A stretch of DNA of 64,000 bases. It comes from MR-S7 sp000400995. GTDB lineage: Bacteria > Pseudomonadota > Gammaproteobacteria > Burkholderiales > Burkholderiaceae_C. Each line of letters opens with the position of its first letter. The stretch's first letter is position 1. A model generated the notes under the pieces. The model was not told the DNA's origin and did not search any database. It worked only from the letters and a program-made list of their open reading frames with translations. The DNA lies in the NCBI RefSeq assembly GCF_045291395.1, contig NZ_CP152342.1, positions 2,170,001 to 2,234,000 of the forward strand, given 5' to 3'. The position numbers and the translations under genes were made by a program. Shown in pieces: positions 17,342-24,751 of the stretch.

Positions 17342-18222
17342 TCAAAGAGGGGAAAGCCGTAGAGCGCCTGCGGGTTGTCCACCAGCACGCGCTGCGGCGA
17401 AACGCCGGCCTGCCGCAGCCAGTCGTGCAGGCGGTCGATCTGCCGGGCATCGTCGGGCATGGGCTGCACGCCGGCCGACGCGGTGGCATGCGGCCAGTCG
17501 CTGCCCCACACCACGCGCCCGGGCGCGCAGCGCAGGTAGCTCACGGCGAGCGGGTCGAGCGCGGGGTCTTCCACCGTGTGGCGCGCGCTCACGATGTAGC
17601 CGCCCGAGAGCTTGATCCACGCGCGCCCGCGCTGCAGCAGTTCGCGCAGCAGCGCATGCGCCGCCTGCCCTGCCCCGCCGGGCGCGGACACGGGCGGGAT
17701 CCGCCCGAAGTGGTCGAACACCACTTGCACGGGCAGGCGCCGCAGCACGTCGCCCTGCGCCGCGAGCAGCTCGGGGGCCATCAGCAGCTGCAGGTGCCAG
17801 CCCAGCGGCGCGATGCAGCGCGCCAGCGGCTCCAGCAGGTCCGCCGTGCCCGATACGCCCAGCGACAGGTTCAGCCGCACGCCGCGCACGCCCAGCGTGT
17901 GCAGGCGGCGCAGCTCGGCCTCGCTCTCGGTGCCCGCGATCACGGCCACGCCGCGCGCCTGGGGGCCGAGCGCGGCCAGGCCGTCCAGCATGCAGCGGTT
18001 GTCGGTGCCGTAGGTGGAGGGCGTGACCAGCACCACGCGCGTGGTGCCGATGCGCCGCTGCAGCGCCTGGTAGTCGCGCGCAGAGGCATCGGGCGGCAGC
18101 AGCTTCGCGCCGGGGGCCGCGGGGTAGCGGCCGTCGTAGACGTGCACGTGGCAGTCGCAGGCACCGGCGGGCAGCGCGGCCTGTGGCCGCTGCCAGCCGG
18201 CGGAGAAAGGCACGGTCTCCAT
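17342..18222 (-). CDS. LigI-like lactonase family hydrolase B (stop codon apparently lost to an indel)
   Basis: A second COG3618 amidohydrolase of about 293 residues, with GACDCHVHVYDGRYPA, VTPSTYGTDNRCMLD, VVFDHFGRIPP, WIKLSGGYIVSARH and VWGSDWPHATASAG, and a C-terminus ALYGF like copy A. Reading on in frame, no stop occurs before the start of Bug protein 6. Adding one C to the CCCC run at 17350-17353 would give the ending ALYGFPL and a TGA at 17342-17344, matching the other C-run deletions in this window. GAGAAGG precedes ATG 18222. The gene sits between Bug proteins 7 and 6 in one operon. Confidence 0.8.
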
Positions 18223-18252
18223 GGCCTTCTCGCGCGGTGGCGTCGATGCCGG

Positions 18253-19233
18253 TCAGTCCAGGCTGGCGCCCGAGTCCTTGACGATCTTGCTCCAGCGCGG
18301 CACTTCGGCGCGCAGCAGCTGGTCGAACTTCTGCGAGGTGCCGCCGAGCACGTCGCCGCCTTCGGAGCGCAGTTTCTCGGCCACGTCGGGCTGCTTCAGG
18401 GCCTCGTTGATGGCCTTGTTGAGCTGCTGCACGATGGCGTCGGGCGTGCCCGCGGGCGCCAGCACGCCGTACCAGGAGATGGCCTCGAAATCCTTGTAGC
18501 CCGACTCGGCCAGCGTGGGCGTGTCCGGCAGTTGGGCCGAGCGCTTGAGCGACGTGACGACGATGGGCCGCAGCTTGCCGTTGCGCACCTGCCCCAGCAG
18601 CGTGGGCACGGCGGACATGTACAGGTCGATATTGCCGCCCACCAGGTCCGTCATGGCCTGGGAGGCGCCCTTGTAGGGGATGTGGCGCAGCTTGATGCCG
18701 GCCGCGTTCTCGGCCTGCTCGCCCGCCAGGTGGGCCACGGTGCCGTTGCCCGAGTAGCCCAGCGTGATCCCGTCGGGCTTGGCCTTGGCGGCGGCCACGA
18801 GGTCGGCGAAGGTCTTGTAGGGCGTGTTGGCGGGCGCGGCCATCACGATGGGCGCGGACGACACCAGCGCCACCGGCACCAGGTCCTTGAGCGGGTCGTA
18901 GGGCAGCTTGGAATAGAGCGAGGGGTTGATCGCCAGGTTGCTGGTCTGGCCCATGACCAGCGTGTAGCCGTCGGGCGCGGCCTTGGCCGCCGCATCCACG
19001 CCCAGGTTGCCGCCCGCGCCGGGGCGGTTGTCCACGATCACGTTCCACTTGTTCGTGTCGGCCACCTTCTGCGCGACGGTGCGCGCGATCATGTCCGTGC
19101 CGCCGCCGGGCGGGAACGGAACGATCAGGCGGATCGGCTTGGCGGGATAGGCGGCTTGCGCCAGTGCGCCGGTGGCGGCGGCCAGGCCGAGGGCGGCCGC
19201 GCACAGGGAGCGCGAGAACGTGCGGATGAGCAT
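18253..19233 (-). CDS. Bug/TctC-family periplasmic binding protein 7
   Basis: A 326-residue protein beginning MLIRTFSRSLCAAALGLAAA with cleavage near ALAQ. Family segments are YPAKPIRLIVPFPPGGGTD, APDGYTLVMGQTSN and HIPYKGASQAMTDLVGG. CAGGAGAC upstream of 19233 sets the start; an in-frame ATG at 19284 lies in the control region. It is the first gene of the run Bug7, ligI-B, Bug6, ligK, D-2-hydroxyacid dehydrogenase, Bug5, and it is divergent from IclR gene 3, whose operator palindrome 19322-19338 lies between them. Confidence 0.93.
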   Translation of the reverse strand: MLIRTFSRSLCAAALGLAAATGALAQAAYPAKPIRLIVPFPPGGGTDMIARTVAQKVADTNKWNVIVDNRPGAGGNLGVDAAAKAAPDGYTLVMGQTSNLAINPSLYSKLPYDPLKDLVPVALVSSAPIVMAAPANTPYKTFADLVAAAKAKPDGITLGYSGNGTVAHLAGEQAENAAGIKLRHIPYKGASQAMTDLVGGNIDLYMSAVPTLLGQVRNGKLRPIVVTSLKRSAQLPDTPTLAESGYKDFEAISWYGVLAPAGTPDAIVQQLNKAINEALKQPDVAEKLRSEGGDVLGGTSQKFDQLLRAEVPRWSKIVKDSGASLD

Positions 19234-19321
19234 GGGTTGTCTCCTGGTGGGTGGTGAAGCGGATGCCGGCATGCTTCCCGGCATTGGGGCGCGACTTTAG
19301 GCAAACGTTTCAACCCATACA

Positions 19322-19338
19322 ATTGTGTTTCGCACAAC
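19322..19338. promoter_or_regulatory. Putative IclR operator variant ATTGTG-N5-CACAAC
   Basis: ATTGTG-TTTCG-CACAAC has the same geometry (6-bp arms, 5-bp centre) as the three GTTACG operators but a different arm sequence. It lies in the divergent gap between Bug protein 7 and IclR gene 3, so it is probably that regulator's own site. Confidence 0.6.
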
Positions 19339-19353
19339 GCAACGCATTGCGCC

Positions 19354-20111
19354 ATGAGCAACCCTCCTGCCCCCCGAAATCCGACGCCGGCGGCGTGACC
19401 GCCGTCACCCGCGCGCTGCAACTGCTGGAAGCCTTCGCCCTGGGCGAATCGCGCCTGTCGCTGGCCGAGCTGAGCCGCCGCGCGGGCCTGCACAAGACCA
19501 CGGTGCTGCGTCTGGCGCGCACGCTGGCGCAGTCGGGCTACATGGTCCAGCGCGAGGACGGCGACTGGCGCCTGGGCCCGGCCGCCGGCTGGCTGGGCGC
19601 GCGCTACCAGGCGGGCTTCGACGTGCAGAACGTGCTGGAGCCCGCGCTGCGCGAACTCACGCAGGCCAGCGGCGAGAGCGCGGCCTTCTACGTGCGCGAG
19701 GGCAATGTGCGCACCTGCCTCGTGCGCGTGGAAGGCCCGCAGGCGCTGCGCCACCACGCGCGCATGGGCGAGGGGCTGCCGCTGGACAAGGGCTCGCCGG
19801 GCCGCGTGATCCTGGCGTTCTCGGGCGAGCCCGGCGCGATCTACGAGCAGATCCGCCAGAAGGGCTATCACTGGTCCATCGGCGAGCGCGAACAGGGCGT
19901 GGCCACCGTGTCGGCGCCCGTGTTCGGCATGCACTGGCGGCTGATGGGCTCGGTGTGCATCTCCGGCCCCGCCTCGCGCCTGCCTGCCGAGCGGCTCGAA
20001 GCGCTGGCGCAGACGGTGATCACGGCGGCCAACCGCCTGTCCTACGCGCTCGCGGGCAACGCGGCCGCACCCTCGCCCAGCCAGGTGCGGCCGACGCAGT
20101 GGCATCCATGA
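19354..20111 (+). CDS. IclR-family transcriptional regulator 3 (frameshift near start)
   Basis: The product has the helix-turn-helix LAELSRRAGLHKTTVLRLA and an IclR effector domain ending QWHP, like regulators 1 and 2. Translation from ATG 19354 stops after 14 codons; adding one C to the C6 run at 19370-19375 joins it to the main frame and yields the natural N-terminus MSNPPAPPKSDAGGVTAVTR. Without the repair the first in-frame candidate after the operator is GTG 19395, with no ribosome site. A sequencing deletion is most likely, phase variation is possible. The stop overlaps the start of tapT (ATGA). It probably controls the divergent Bug7 operon. Confidence 0.85.
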
Positions 20112-20731
20112 AACGCCCTGCGTGCGCGCGCTGCCTGCGCCCCGCCACGGCCTGCCTGTGCGCCGCCGTGCGGCCCGTGGCGCATGCGGTGCAGGTGCTG
20201 GTCCTCATGCACCCGCAGGAAGCGGGCCATGCCAAGAACACGGGGCGGCTGCTGCACCTGTGCCTGCCGGGCAGCCGGGTGATCGTGGGCGAGGCGTTCG
20301 ATCCTGCCGTGCTGGCGCAGCCCTGGCACGCGGCCGACCCGCCGCGCCACGCATTGCTGCTCTACCCGCCCACGCCGCCCGATGCGCAGCACCCCATGCA
20401 CCCCGCACCCGCCCTGCCCCTCGAATGGCTGGCCGAGCCCGCGCGCCTGCGCCTGGTGGTGCTGGACGGCACCTGGCGCAAGAGCCGCCGCATGCTCTGG
20501 GCCAACCCCGCGCTGCAACGGTTGCCGCGCCTGGCGCTGGACGATGTGCCGCCTTCACGCTACGCCATCCGCAAGGCGCATGCGCCGCACCAGCTCAGCA
20601 CGCTGGAGGCCGTGGAGTGCGCGTTGCGCCAGCTCGAACCTGGCAATGCTGCCATCGCTGCGCTGGGGGAAGCGATGCAGGCGTTCATGGAGATGCAGCG
20701 GGGGTATTTCTTCAAAAACCATAGCTGCTAG
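20108..20731 (+). CDS. tapT: DTW-domain tRNA-uridine aminocarboxypropyltransferase
   Basis: The 207-residue protein has the DTW-domain pattern: a cysteine cluster CARCLRPATACLC at residues 5-17, the LVLMHPQEAGHAKNTGRL block, and the variant DTW motif LDGTWRKSRRML. Family members (E. coli YfiP/TapT) make 3-(3-amino-3-carboxypropyl)uridine in tRNA using S-adenosylmethionine. The start overlaps the stop of the IclR gene by ATGA. The last codons and the stop (TAG) are supplied by a copy of the dispersed repeat at 20721-20750, so the C-terminus KNHSC is probably not ancestral. Downstream is a large palindrome facing the convergent eptA gene. Confidence 0.88.
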   Translation: MKRPACARCLRPATACLCAAVRPVAHAVQVLVLMHPQEAGHAKNTGRLLHLCLPGSRVIVGEAFDPAVLAQPWHAADPPRHALLLYPPTPPDAQHPMHPAPALPLEWLAEPARLRLVVLDGTWRKSRRMLWANPALQRLPRLALDDVPPSRYAIRKAHAPHQLSTLEAVECALRQLEPGNAAIAALGEAMQAFMEMQRGYFFKNHSC

Positions 20732-20750
20732 CGCTTGTCTACTGGGCTCT
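20721..20750. repeat. Dispersed palindromic repeat, copy b
   Basis: ATAGCTGCTAGCGCTTG followed by a degenerate right half. It overlaps the 3' end of tapT and gives that gene its TAG stop. Confidence 0.75.
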
Positions 20751-20764
20751 GCAGGGATATCCGG

Positions 20765-21465
20765 CTATTTTTTTGAAGATTTGCTGTTGGTTTTTATGTC
20801 GCTAGCCGGGACTCGCCGGCGGGCGACCTCCTTTTCTTGCTCGTGCAAGAAAAGGAGGCAAAAGAAGCACGCCCCAAGTCTGCGACCCCTTCGCTGCGCT
20901 ACGGGGCAAACCTGCGGCGAGGGGCTTGCGGGGTGCGCCGTGGAACTCACTGCGCGCCTGCGGCGCTCCGTTCAAACAGCCACGGCGAGCTAGACAACAA
21001 AGCATGGGCGCTCCGACGCCCATGCACACCCCGCAAGCCCCTCGCCGCAGGCGCAGCCACAGGGGTAGGGGACGATCCGGGCCATCGCTGCGCTCGGCCC
21101 CCAACGCGCAGGCGCTTCGCGCCGCGAAGGCCAAGCCGAGCGCAGCGATGGCCCGAGTCGCCGGGTTCCCTTCTGGCCGTGCCGAGAGGCGCAGGGCGCG
21201 GGGCGGCATGGGCGTCGGAGCGCCCATGCTTCGTGAACTGACTTGCCGCAGTTGTTTGAGCGGAGCGCGCAGCGCGCAGCGAGTTCTGCGGCACGCCCCG
21301 CGTCCGAGCATCGCAGGTTGCCCGCAGCGCAGCGGAGGGACACGGGCAGTAGGGTCGCCCTTTCTTTGGTGACTTTCTTTCGGCGAGACGAAAGAAAGTT
21401 ACTGCGCCGCCGGGCGCACATCCCGGCCGACAACGTCACAACCCAAAGCAAAGACTCAAAAAAGA
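20765..21465. repeat. ~700 bp nested non-coding palindrome between tapT and eptA
   Basis: This stretch carries no believable gene. It is symmetrical about position 21116. Perfect pairs are the 18-mer GCCATCGCTGCGCTCGGC (21081-21098) with its complement at 21135-21152, and a 22-mer at 21003-21024 with its complement at 21207-21228 (each also self-complementary around CATGGGCG). Self-contained hairpins sit symmetrically at 20827-20858 (CCTCCTTTTCTTGC stem) and 21372-21399 (ACTTTCTTTCG stem). The sequence between, and out to TTTGCTG near 20780 and AGCAAAG near 21450, matches imperfectly. Copies of the short dispersed repeat flank both sides. Confidence 0.85.
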
Positions 21466-21466
21466 G

Positions 21467-21509
21467 AGCTATTCGCGCTTGCCAAATAAGCGCCAGAGCC
21501 CATTTTTAC
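21467..21509. repeat. Dispersed palindromic repeat, copy c
   Basis: GAGCTATTCGCGCTTG, spacer, AAGCGCCAGAGCCC and TTTTTA. It lies at the right edge of the large palindrome and overlaps the stop of eptA. Confidence 0.7.
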
Positions 21510-23242
21510 TCCCTACATCCCGCAAAGGCATCCAGCGCAGACTGATAGGTAGGCGAACGCACATCCAACACCCCCAGCACCGTGTGGTACAGATGGTCAT
21601 GCGTCAGCGCCGCATCGCCCCCCGCGCGCAGGCAGGCGGTAGACAAGCCCTCGCGGCGCGCGAGCGATGCGTCCAGCCACGCCACCATGGGCACGTGCTT
21701 TTGCACATCGGGCGCCACGCTGTAAGGCATGCCGTGCAGGAACAGCCCGTACTCGCCCAGCGACTCGCCGTGGTCGCTCAGGTACAGCAGGCCCGTGTCG
21801 TAGCGCGCCGACTGGGCGCGCAGCCAGTCGATGGTGCGCCCCAGGAAGGCGTCGGTGGCGGCAATGGAGTTGTCATAGGCGTTGACCAGCTCGCCATGCG
21901 CGCAGTCGGCCAGCACCTCGGTGCGGCACTCGGGCAGGAAGCGCTTGGCCTGCGCGGTGGAGCGCTTGTAGTACGCCGGCCCGTGGCTGCCCATCTGGTG
22001 CAGCACCAGCAACACGCCCCGCGCACGCTGCCCGGCGGGCAAGGCGGCCAGGCGCTCGTCCAGGCCGTGCAGCATCGCCTCGTCGCCGCATTCGCCACCC
22101 GGGCACAGGGCGGCACGCGCCTCGCGCGGCAGGCCCTCGGAGGCGAAGGCGTTCGGCACGCGGTCGCACACGCCCTTGCAGCCGGACTGGTTGTCCAGCC
22201 AGAGCACGGCCAGGCCGGCGGCCTGCACCACGTCCAGCAGGTTCTCGGTATCGTCCTTGCGCGACTCGAACGCGTCCTTGCCCAGCGGCGAGAACATGCA
22301 CGGCACCGACGCCAGCGTGCTGGTGCCGCACGAGCGCACGTTGCGCCAGCTCAGCACGTCGCGCGCCGCCAGCGCGGGCGTGGTGTCGCGGCCGTAGCCG
22401 TTGAGGCCGAAGTGGTCGGCCCGCGCCGTCTCGCCCACCACCAGCACGAACAGCAGCGGCCGCGCGCCGGCCGCATGCGTGGCGCCCAGCGCCGCGCCCT
22501 GCGCCATGGGCAGCAGCGCGCGGTTGCGCGCCAAGGCGGGCCGCACGGCGGCAGCGGCCGTGGAATACAGGCTGGCCAGCGGGTTCATGAGGTAGCGCAG
22601 CTGGGGGTGGTTGCGCATCAGCGGCGCCAGGTCGCGCGCGGTGGCCGCCACCGTGCCCGCCGCCATGGCCAGCGCCAGCACCAGCAGCCCCGCGTTGCGC
22701 CCCGCCTGGCGCAGCGGCCGCATGGCGGGGATGCGCAGGCGCAGCAGCCACCAGGTGGGCAGCAGCATCACGGCCGCCACGGACACCAGCATGCGCGGGC
22801 CGATCAGGTCCGCCGCCTCGCGCACGTCGGTCTGGAGCACGTTGGCGGCCATGCCGGGGTCCATCACCACGCCGTAGGTCAGCATGTAGTGCTGCGCCAG
22901 CGCAGCCACCAGCGCCACCAGCCACCAGAGCAGCTTCATTCCGCGCGTCCAGGCAGTGAACGCCAGGATGGCCGCCATGCCGCAGGCGACCAGCACCGCC
23001 AGGGCCGCGCTGGTGCGCAGCACGGCACCCGGCCCGCCGCCGATGCGCGCCACCTGCAGCCACAGCGGCCAGTTGGCCGCGAGCACCAGGTACAGCGACA
23101 GGCGCAGCACCGCCTGCTGGGCCGACAGCGGCGCGGCCATCCAGCCGTCGATGCGGCGCAGGCAAGCCTGCAGCGGCTGGATCAGCCTGTGGTGCGCGGA
23201 GAAGGGGGAGGCGTTGGCGGGAGCGGCGGCGAAACGGAGCAT
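21506..23242 (-). CDS. eptA: Lipid A phosphoethanolamine transferase (EptA/PmrC/MCR family)
   Basis: The 578-residue inner-membrane enzyme has about five N-terminal membrane helices (residues about 40-220) and a periplasmic sulfatase-fold domain. The metal site and nucleophile are visible: VVGETARADHFGLNGYGRDTTP, the catalytic T309 in SCGTSTLASVPCMFS with the paired cysteines known from MCR-1, and YLSDHGESLGE. It transfers phosphoethanolamine to lipid A phosphates and lowers polymyxin binding. It is 46 bp downstream of the PAP2 gene, and a CTGAA-N6-CTGAA direct repeat (23264-23280) lies just before its start. The neighbouring two-component system is the expected regulator, as for PmrAB. Confidence 0.92.
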   Translation of the reverse strand: MLRFAAAPANASPFSAHHRLIQPLQACLRRIDGWMAAPLSAQQAVLRLSLYLVLAANWPLWLQVARIGGGPGAVLRTSAALAVLVACGMAAILAFTAWTRGMKLLWWLVALVAALAQHYMLTYGVVMDPGMAANVLQTDVREAADLIGPRMLVSVAAVMLLPTWWLLRLRIPAMRPLRQAGRNAGLLVLALAMAAGTVAATARDLAPLMRNHPQLRYLMNPLASLYSTAAAAVRPALARNRALLPMAQGAALGATHAAGARPLLFVLVVGETARADHFGLNGYGRDTTPALAARDVLSWRNVRSCGTSTLASVPCMFSPLGKDAFESRKDDTENLLDVVQAAGLAVLWLDNQSGCKGVCDRVPNAFASEGLPREARAALCPGGECGDEAMLHGLDERLAALPAGQRARGVLLVLHQMGSHGPAYYKRSTAQAKRFLPECRTEVLADCAHGELVNAYDNSIAATDAFLGRTIDWLRAQSARYDTGLLYLSDHGESLGEYGLFLHGMPYSVAPDVQKHVPMVAWLDASLARREGLSTACLRAGGDAALTHDHLYHTVLGVLDVRSPTYQSALDAFAGCRE

Positions 23243-23263
23243 CGCGCCATCGTCTTTTCCGGC

Positions 23264-23280
23264 GCTGAAGCGTCGCTGAA
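23264..23280. promoter_or_regulatory. Putative response-regulator direct repeat upstream of eptA
   Basis: GCTGAA-GCGTC-GCTGAA, a direct repeat with 11-bp period as bound by OmpR/PmrA-type dimers. An opposite-strand version, GCTCAG-GTTCC-GTTCAG, follows at 23287-23303. The same CTGAA-N6-CTGAA pattern precedes the regulator gene itself at 24011-24027. Confidence 0.6.
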
Positions 23281-23288
23281 TGCCGCGC

Positions 23289-23987
23289 TCAGGTTCCGTT
23301 CAGCTTTGTATCCGCCATGGCGGGAGCGCGCCGCCAGGCCTGCACGGCCTCCTCCACCAGCAGCCCCGCCACCCAGCAGGCCCAGGCCGACCAGAGCGTG
23401 TGGCTCATGTAGTGCGCGCCACGCACCTGCTGCGCCAGCCCCAGCACGCAGCCGAACGCCAGCGCCGCCGCCAGCCAGGGCCCTGCCAGGCGCGGCACGG
23501 CACGGCGCAGCACGAACCAGCCGGCCACGAAGCCGAACCCCGCCGAGGCATGGCCCGCCGGGAAGCAATGCCCCGGCCCCTGGTCGTACACGCCCCAATG
23601 CCAGTGCGACACATAGCGCGCCACGCCGCCGAACTCCGCCAGGTCCCACGGGCAGCTCGTGGCCGACAGCCGCTTGAGCGCGGTGACAGCCACCATCGCC
23701 AGGACGACGGAGAGCACGAGCTGGCACCGGTCCGCCGCCGGCAGCGCGCGCAGAAAGCCCCAGGGCCGCCAGACGCCCCACGCCAGCGCCAGCACCGCGG
23801 CCGTGCTGAGGGCGCGCGGCAGCTTGTGCAGCAGCAGCACGAAAGCCGGCTGGCCGCTCCAGGCAAAGCCCTGGGCGGTGCCGAACAGGCGGGCCAGGGG
23901 CAGATCGAGGCCCGAGGCATCCCAGGCAAGGAGGGGCACGAGCAGCAGCAGCGTCAGCGCAAGCCTGCGCCGGGAAGAATGGAGCAT
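23289..23987 (-). CDS. PAP2-superfamily membrane phosphatase
   Basis: A 232-residue protein with about five to six membrane helices starting MLHSSRRRLALTLLLLVPLL. The acid phosphatase signature is present as KRLSATSCPWDL, FPAGHASAGFGF and RGAHYMSHTLWSAW, with the two catalytic histidines. Members dephosphorylate lipid phosphates such as undecaprenyl pyrophosphate, phosphatidate or lipid A. Being next to eptA and a PmrAB-like pair, a role in lipid A phosphate modification or recycling of the diacylglycerol left by EptA is likely but inferred. The start 23987 is preferred to an in-frame ATG at 24056, which lies across the direct-repeat operator. Confidence 0.88.
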   Translation of the reverse strand: MLHSSRRRLALTLLLLVPLLAWDASGLDLPLARLFGTAQGFAWSGQPAFVLLLHKLPRALSTAAVLALAWGVWRPWGFLRALPAADRCQLVLSVVLAMVAVTALKRLSATSCPWDLAEFGGVARYVSHWHWGVYDQGPGHCFPAGHASAGFGFVAGWFVLRRAVPRLAGPWLAAALAFGCVLGLAQQVRGAHYMSHTLWSAWACWVAGLLVEEAVQAWRRAPAMADTKLNGT

Positions 23988-24010
23988 GCGCGCGAGCCTA
24001 GGAGCCACGC

Positions 24011-24027
24011 CTGAACGCCCCCTGAAC
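24011..24027. promoter_or_regulatory. Putative response-regulator direct repeat in the PAP2/regulator gap
   Basis: CTGAAC-GCCCC-CTGAAC in the 89 bp between the divergent PAP2 and response-regulator genes. The 11-bp period and CTGAA core are shared with the site before eptA, which suggests one regulon with autoregulation. Confidence 0.62.
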
Positions 24028-24076
24028 GGGCGCCCCACTACACTCGCCGCTGGCAAGACAACCCCTCGGAACCCCC

Positions 24077-24751
24077 ATGCGTGTGCTGCTGGTCGAAGAC
24101 GATCTGGCCCTGTCCGACGCCGTGTGCGGCTACCTGCGCGCCAAGGCCTTCGTGGTGGACGCTGCGCCCAGCCTCGCGCAGGCCGGCGCCCTGCTGCGCA
24201 CCGCCCGCTACGCCGCCGTGCTGCTGGACCTGCACCTGAGCGACGGCGACGGCCTGGCCCTGCTGCCGCAGGTGCGCGCGCTGCAGGAGCGCCCCATCGT
24301 CATCGTGCTCACCGCGCGCGACCAGGTCAGCGACCGCATCCGCGGGCTGGACGCGGGCGCGGACGACTACCTCATCAAGCCCTACGACCCCGGCGAGCTG
24401 CTGGCGCGCCTGCGCGCCGTGGAGCGCCGCCGCGGCGCCGCCGACGCACCGGTGCTGGCGCTGGGCGACCTGCAGATCGACCTGGCGCGCGAGCAGGTGC
24501 GCCGCGCCGGCGTGCCCATCGCGCTGACGCACAAGGAATGGGCCCTGCTGCGCGTGCTGGCCACGCGCCCCGGCCGCATCCACACGCGCGAGAACCTGCA
24601 GGACGCCCTCTACGGCTGGGGCGACGAGACCGACAGCAACACGCTGGAGGTGTTCATCAGCCGCCTGCGGCGCAAGCTCGGGCGCGAGCACATCGAGACG
24701 CTGCGCGGCCTGGGCTACCGGCTGGCGCTGGGCGGGCCGGGCGCCGCATGA
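24077..24751 (+). CDS. OmpR-family response regulator (PmrA/QseB-like)
   Basis: A 224-residue regulator with a receiver domain (VEDD at residues 7-9, phosphoacceptor D51 in AVLLDLHLSDGDGL, lysine in YLIKPYDPGELLARL) and a C-terminal winged-helix DNA-binding domain (LTHKEWALLRVLATRPGR; VEVFISRLRRKLG-like). Its stop overlaps the start of the sensor kinase (ATGA). Divergent from PAP2-eptA. Direct repeats CTGAA-N6-CTGAA before it and before eptA are likely binding sites. By family it resembles PmrA, QseB and TctD; the TctD alternative is worth keeping in mind because the region is rich in TctC-like proteins. Confidence 0.93.
   Translation: MRVLLVEDDLALSDAVCGYLRAKAFVVDAAPSLAQAGALLRTARYAAVLLDLHLSDGDGLALLPQVRALQERPIVIVLTARDQVSDRIRGLDAGADDYLIKPYDPGELLARLRAVERRRGAADAPVLALGDLQIDLAREQVRRAGVPIALTHKEWALLRVLATRPGRIHTRENLQDALYGWGDETDSNTLEVFISRLRRKLGREHIETLRGLGYRLALGGPGAA

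Noticed and set aside
5728..19233. Phthalate- or citrate-type TctCBA transporter operon
   Set aside because: Only TctC-like binding proteins are present; no TctA or TctB with membrane helices was found between or beside them.
20802..21451. Several open frames of 100-170 codons on both strands between tapT and eptA
   Set aside because: They all fall in the large palindrome, mirror each other, lack ribosome sites and show no family motifs.
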